A stretch of DNA of 16,674 nt, taken from assembly GCA_965365655.1 (NCBI GenBank), contig CBDUCN010000088.1, forward strand, positions 1 to 16,674, given 5' to 3'. The notes under the pieces are model-generated. The model saw only the letters and a list, made by a program, of their open reading frames with translations, was not told the origin of the DNA and made no database searches. Each line of letters begins with the position of its first letter. Within the stretch, counting starts at the first letter, position 1. A program made the translations under genes and the position numbers. Shown one piece after another: positions 14,158 through 16,674 of the stretch. The stretch comes from JBFHNV01 sp965365655. Lineage in GTDB: Bacteria > Pseudomonadota > Gammaproteobacteria > HK1.

Positions 14158-16674
14158 TCAGGCCCGGGCGGCGCTGACGAGTCGTACGGGCGTGACGCTG
14201 CCGAGCACCGACAGCGCCGGCTGCGGGCGGCCGATGTGGAAGCCCTGCACGTGGTCGACGCCGATCGCGCGCAGGTGCGCGAGCACGCTCTCGCTCTCGA
14301 CGAACTCGGCGATGGTGCGCTTGCCCATCGCGTGGCCCACCTCGTTGATGGAGCGCACCAGCGCCAGGTTCGCCGGATCCTCGACGATGTCGCGCACGAA
14401 CATGCCGTCGATCTTGAGGAAATGCACCGGCAGGTTCTTCAGGTACGCGAAGCTGGACACGCCGGCGCCGAAGTCGTCGAGCGCGAAGTGGCAGCCGAGC
14501 GCGGTGAGGCGCTCGATGATGGCGCGCGCGCGCGTGACGTTGAGCACGGCGGCGGTCTCGGTGATCTCGAAGCACAGCGAGCGGGGCGCCACTCCGCGCT
14601 CGGCGAGGTGGCGCGCGACGAAGTCCTCCAGCCCGTCGTCGGCCAGCGTCTGGCCCGAGATGTTCACGAACAGCATGCGCTCGGCGCCGTCTATCGGCGG
14701 CGCCTGTGCCAGCAGGTCGATGGTGCTGCGGATCACCCAGCGGTCCAGCCGCGGCATGAGCCGGTAGCGCTCGGCCGGCGCGAGGAACGCGCCGGGCGCC
14801 ACCAGCTCGTCGTCGTCGCCCAGCATGCGCAGCAGGATCTCGTGGCGCTCGATCCGCGCGCCGCCGCCCACCGTGGGGGCGATCGGCTGCGCCATCAGCA
14901 CGAAGCGCCCCTCGTCCAGCGCTCGGTGCAGGCGCGACACCCACTCCGCCTCGCCGCGATGGCGCTGCAGCTCGTGGTGGTCGCGGAACACGTGCACCCG
15001 ATCGCGGCCCTGCTCCTTCGCGGCGAGGCACGCCGCGTCCGCGGCGCTCAGCAGGCCGGCGGCATCCACCTCGCCACCGGCGATGGGCACCAGGCCCACG
15101 CTGGCCCCGACCCGGAAGATCTTCTCGTCCCAGATGAAGGGGTGATCGCGCAGCGCGGCGAGCAGGTGGCGCGCCGTGCGCTCGGCATCTTCCGCCGGAC
15201 AGCCCTCCATCAGCACCGCGAACTCGTCGCCGCCGAGGCGCGCCACCGTGTCGCTGCGGCGCACCGCGCCCTGCAGCAGCGCCGCGACCTGGCGCAGCAG
15301 CTCGTCGCCCGCGAGGTGGCCGCAGGAATCGTTCACGACCTTGAACTGGTCCATGTCGACGAAGCACAGCGCCGCCTGCTCCTCGCCGCCGGCGCGCCTC
15401 GCGACGACCTCTTCGAGGCGGCGATCGAACGCGCGCCTGTTCAGCAGCCCCGTCAACGCGTCGTGGCTGGCCTGGTGCTCGAGCTCCTGCGACAGCACCG
15501 CCGACTCGGTCACGTCCTGCACCAGCGACAGCACGGACACCGGCCTGCCCTGCTCGTCCACCATCAGGGAGTTGTGCCACTCGCAGTGCACCACGGTGCC
15601 GTCCTTGCGGTAGTTGCGGTTGCGCGAGACGTTGCGCGGCTCCCCGGCGCGCAGCCGCCGGCCGACGTCGCGCGCGGCGTCGAGGTCGGCGGGGTAGATG
15701 AAGCGGAAGTCGTCGGCCGTGAGCCCCAGCACCTCGTCGGCACGCCAGCCGAACAGCTCCTGCGCACGGCCCGACCAGCCGGTGATCCGGAACGCCGGGT
15801 CCCACTCGATGACGGCGAGCGGCGAGTTGTGCACGTGGAAGCTCAACGTCTGGTGCGCGGCCTGCAGGTCGCGCTGGGCGCGGAGCTGCTCGCTGACGTC
15901 GCGCGCCGCGAGCACCGTGCCGATACAACGCCCCGTGCGGTCGCGCATCGGTGCGCTGGTGAGCCAGACCTGCACCCGTTCGCCACCGCTGCGCTGCGCG
16001 ATGGTCTGCAGGTCCCACACCGGGCGCTCCGCGGCGAGCGCCGCGGTCAGGGTCTGGCGGGCGGCGGGGTCGGGCAGCAGCTCGTCGAGGGTGCGCGCCT
16101 CGCGCGCACCGCCGAACAGGTCCAGCGCCGCGCGGTTCATGGTCTCGATGGCGCCGTCGCGGCCGAGCACCACCAGCGCGTCGCTCATGGACTCCATGAT
16201 CTGGTCGACGTAGGTGCGCGACACCGTGCTCACGTTGAGCGCGTCCAGCATGCGGTTGAACGCGCCCCCCAGGCGGCCCAGCTCGCCGCCGCCACAAACG
16301 GGGATGCGGCGCGACAGGTCGCCGCGGCCCACCGCGTCCACCAGGTCCGAGAGCGCGCGCACCGGCCGCGTGACCTGCCGCGCGACGACCAGCGCGACCA
16401 CCCACGACAGCAGCGCGACCATCGCCAGCACCGCGAGCGCCGTCGTCCCGGCCTCGTGCAGGCGCGACGAGTAGACGTCGCCGGGCACGCTCAGCGCGAC
16501 GCGCATCAGGCTGAACGGCGAGCCCGCGACACCCGGGTGTGACGCGAGCACGAGCCCGCTGGTCGGCGGATCCGCGCCCGGCTCCAGGAACCGCCGCGGG
16601 TCCAGCCGCGAGCCGCCGCCCGCCGGCGAGCGCAGCACCTCGCCGCCGGCGCCCAGCAGCCACGCGACCGGATG
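14158..16674 (-). CDS. Membrane PAS-PAS-GGDEF-EAL cyclic-di-GMP signalling protein, 5' end outside window
   Basis: 838 residues are visible and the frame is open at the right edge, so the true start lies further right; the GTG at 16638 is internal. In order: the end of a periplasmic sensor region, a membrane segment (about 16446-16380, ALAVLAMVALLSWVVALVV), a HAMP linker (VTRPVRALSDLVDAVGRGD), two PAS domains (about 16200-15890 and 15860-15500), GGDEF and EAL. The GGDEF motif is intact (15220-15234) and has the RRSD inhibitory I-site exactly five residues before it. The EAL motif is EIL (Glu codon 14839-14841), and the other EAL residues are present: NISGQ, EITET, DDFGAG, LKIDGMF, AEFVE and QGF. 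Both synthesis and breakdown of c-di-GMP are therefore possible; which dominates cannot be told. Its periplasmic and PAS parts suggest control by an outside signal and perhaps a cofactor or redox cue. Confidence 0.93.
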   Translation of the reverse strand, partial: HPVAWLLGAGGEVLRSPAGGGSRLDPRRFLEPGADPPTSGLVLASHPGVAGSPFSLMRVALSVPGDVYSSRLHEAGTTALAVLAMVALLSWVVALVVARQVTRPVRALSDLVDAVGRGDLSRRIPVCGGGELGRLGGAFNRMLDALNVSTVSRTYVDQIMESMSDALVVLGRDGAIETMNRAALDLFGGAREARTLDELLPDPAARQTLTAALAAERPVWDLQTIAQRSGGERVQVWLTSAPMRDRTGRCIGTVLAARDVSEQLRAQRDLQAAHQTLSFHVHNSPLAVIEWDPAFRITGWSGRAQELFGWRADEVLGLTADDFRFIYPADLDAARDVGRRLRAGEPRNVSRNRNYRKDGTVVHCEWHNSLMVDEQGRPVSVLSLVQDVTESAVLSQELEHQASHDALTGLLNRRAFDRRLEEVVARRAGGEEQAALCFVDMDQFKVVNDSCGHLAGDELLRQVAALLQGAVRRSDTVARLGGDEFAVLMEGCPAEDAERTARHLLAALRDHPFIWDEKIFRVGASVGLVPIAGGEVDAAGLLSAADAACLAAKEQGRDRVHVFRDHHELQRHRGEAEWVSRLHRALDEGRFVLMAQPIAPTVGGGARIERHEILLRMLGDDDELVAPGAFLAPAERYRLMPRLDRWVIRSTIDLLAQAPPIDGAERMLFVNISGQTLADDGLEDFVARHLAERGVAPRSLCFEITETAAVLNVTRARAIIERLTALGCHFALDDFGAGVSSFAYLKNLPVHFLKIDGMFVRDIVEDPANLALVRSINEVGHAMGKRTIAEFVESESVLAHLRAIGVDHVQGFHIGRPQPALSVLGSVTPVRLVSAARA

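Noticed and set aside
12670..16542. A 1290-codon + strand open frame across the same area
   Set aside because: Same reason: low-complexity Arg/His/Gln/Ala-rich translation, no recognisable family, overlapping well-supported genes.
12305..16663. A 1452-codon open frame on the - strand running antisense through the hydrolase gene and out of frame through the GGDEF-EAL gene
   Set aside because: It is a by-product of extreme GC content. Its translation is Arg/Ala/Gly/Pro-rich with no domain, while the two overlapping genes carry clear motifs.

Overview
The window is very GC-rich proteobacterial chromosome, with G or C at almost every third codon position. The gene content fits a free-living Gammaproteobacterium (or possibly a Betaproteobacterium): an Fe-type superoxide dismutase, a PilB/GspE-family ATPase, an RpfC-like hybrid kinase, a GGDEF-EAL protein, an APH/P-loop fusion protein and a small c-type cytochrome. 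The lineage is inferred from these families, not shown directly. I found no tRNA, rRNA, insertion sequence, integrase or CRISPR array. All the genes have similar composition, so nothing points to recent transfer.

Layout, left to right. (1) Positions 1-1756, + strand: the 3' part of an APH-like/P-loop kinase fusion gene, overlapping by ATGA a small exported c-type cytochrome. (2) Positions 1779-4331, - strand: an orphan PilB/PulE-type ATPase. Before its motor it carries two beta-rich repeats and four tandem MshEN-type motifs. (3) Positions 4513-6884: sodB (-) and a membrane hybrid histidine kinase/response regulator (+) diverge from an 80-bp gap. The kinase half looks dead (Asp in place of the phospho-acceptor His, ATP lid missing) while the receiver half is intact. 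(4) Positions 7020-11822, - strand: a tightly packed four-gene operon for a GldA/GldF/GldG-like ABC system plus a DUF4340 protein, with a plausible sigma70 promoter just upstream. (5) Positions 12042-14038, + strand: a RidA-family enamine/imine deaminase translationally coupled to a cytoplasmic gamma-glutamyltransferase-family hydrolase. (6) Positions 14158-16674, - strand: a membrane PAS-PAS-GGDEF-EAL protein whose 5' end lies beyond the window.

Two themes may link the genes. The window holds both a likely c-di-GMP-turnover enzyme (GGDEF and EAL motifs intact) and an ATPase with a candidate c-di-GMP-binding array. They are 10 kb apart, so a functional link is inference. The Gld-like system and the RidA/GGT pair diverge from one 219-bp gap, which holds a promoter and a perfect palindrome.

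The convergent gene pairs are separated by short gaps, each with a strong GC-only hairpin but no T-run. No gap without a gene exceeds 300 bases. No obviously new multi-gene system stands out. The most unusual items are the pseudokinase-receiver fusion and the four-motif ATPase.
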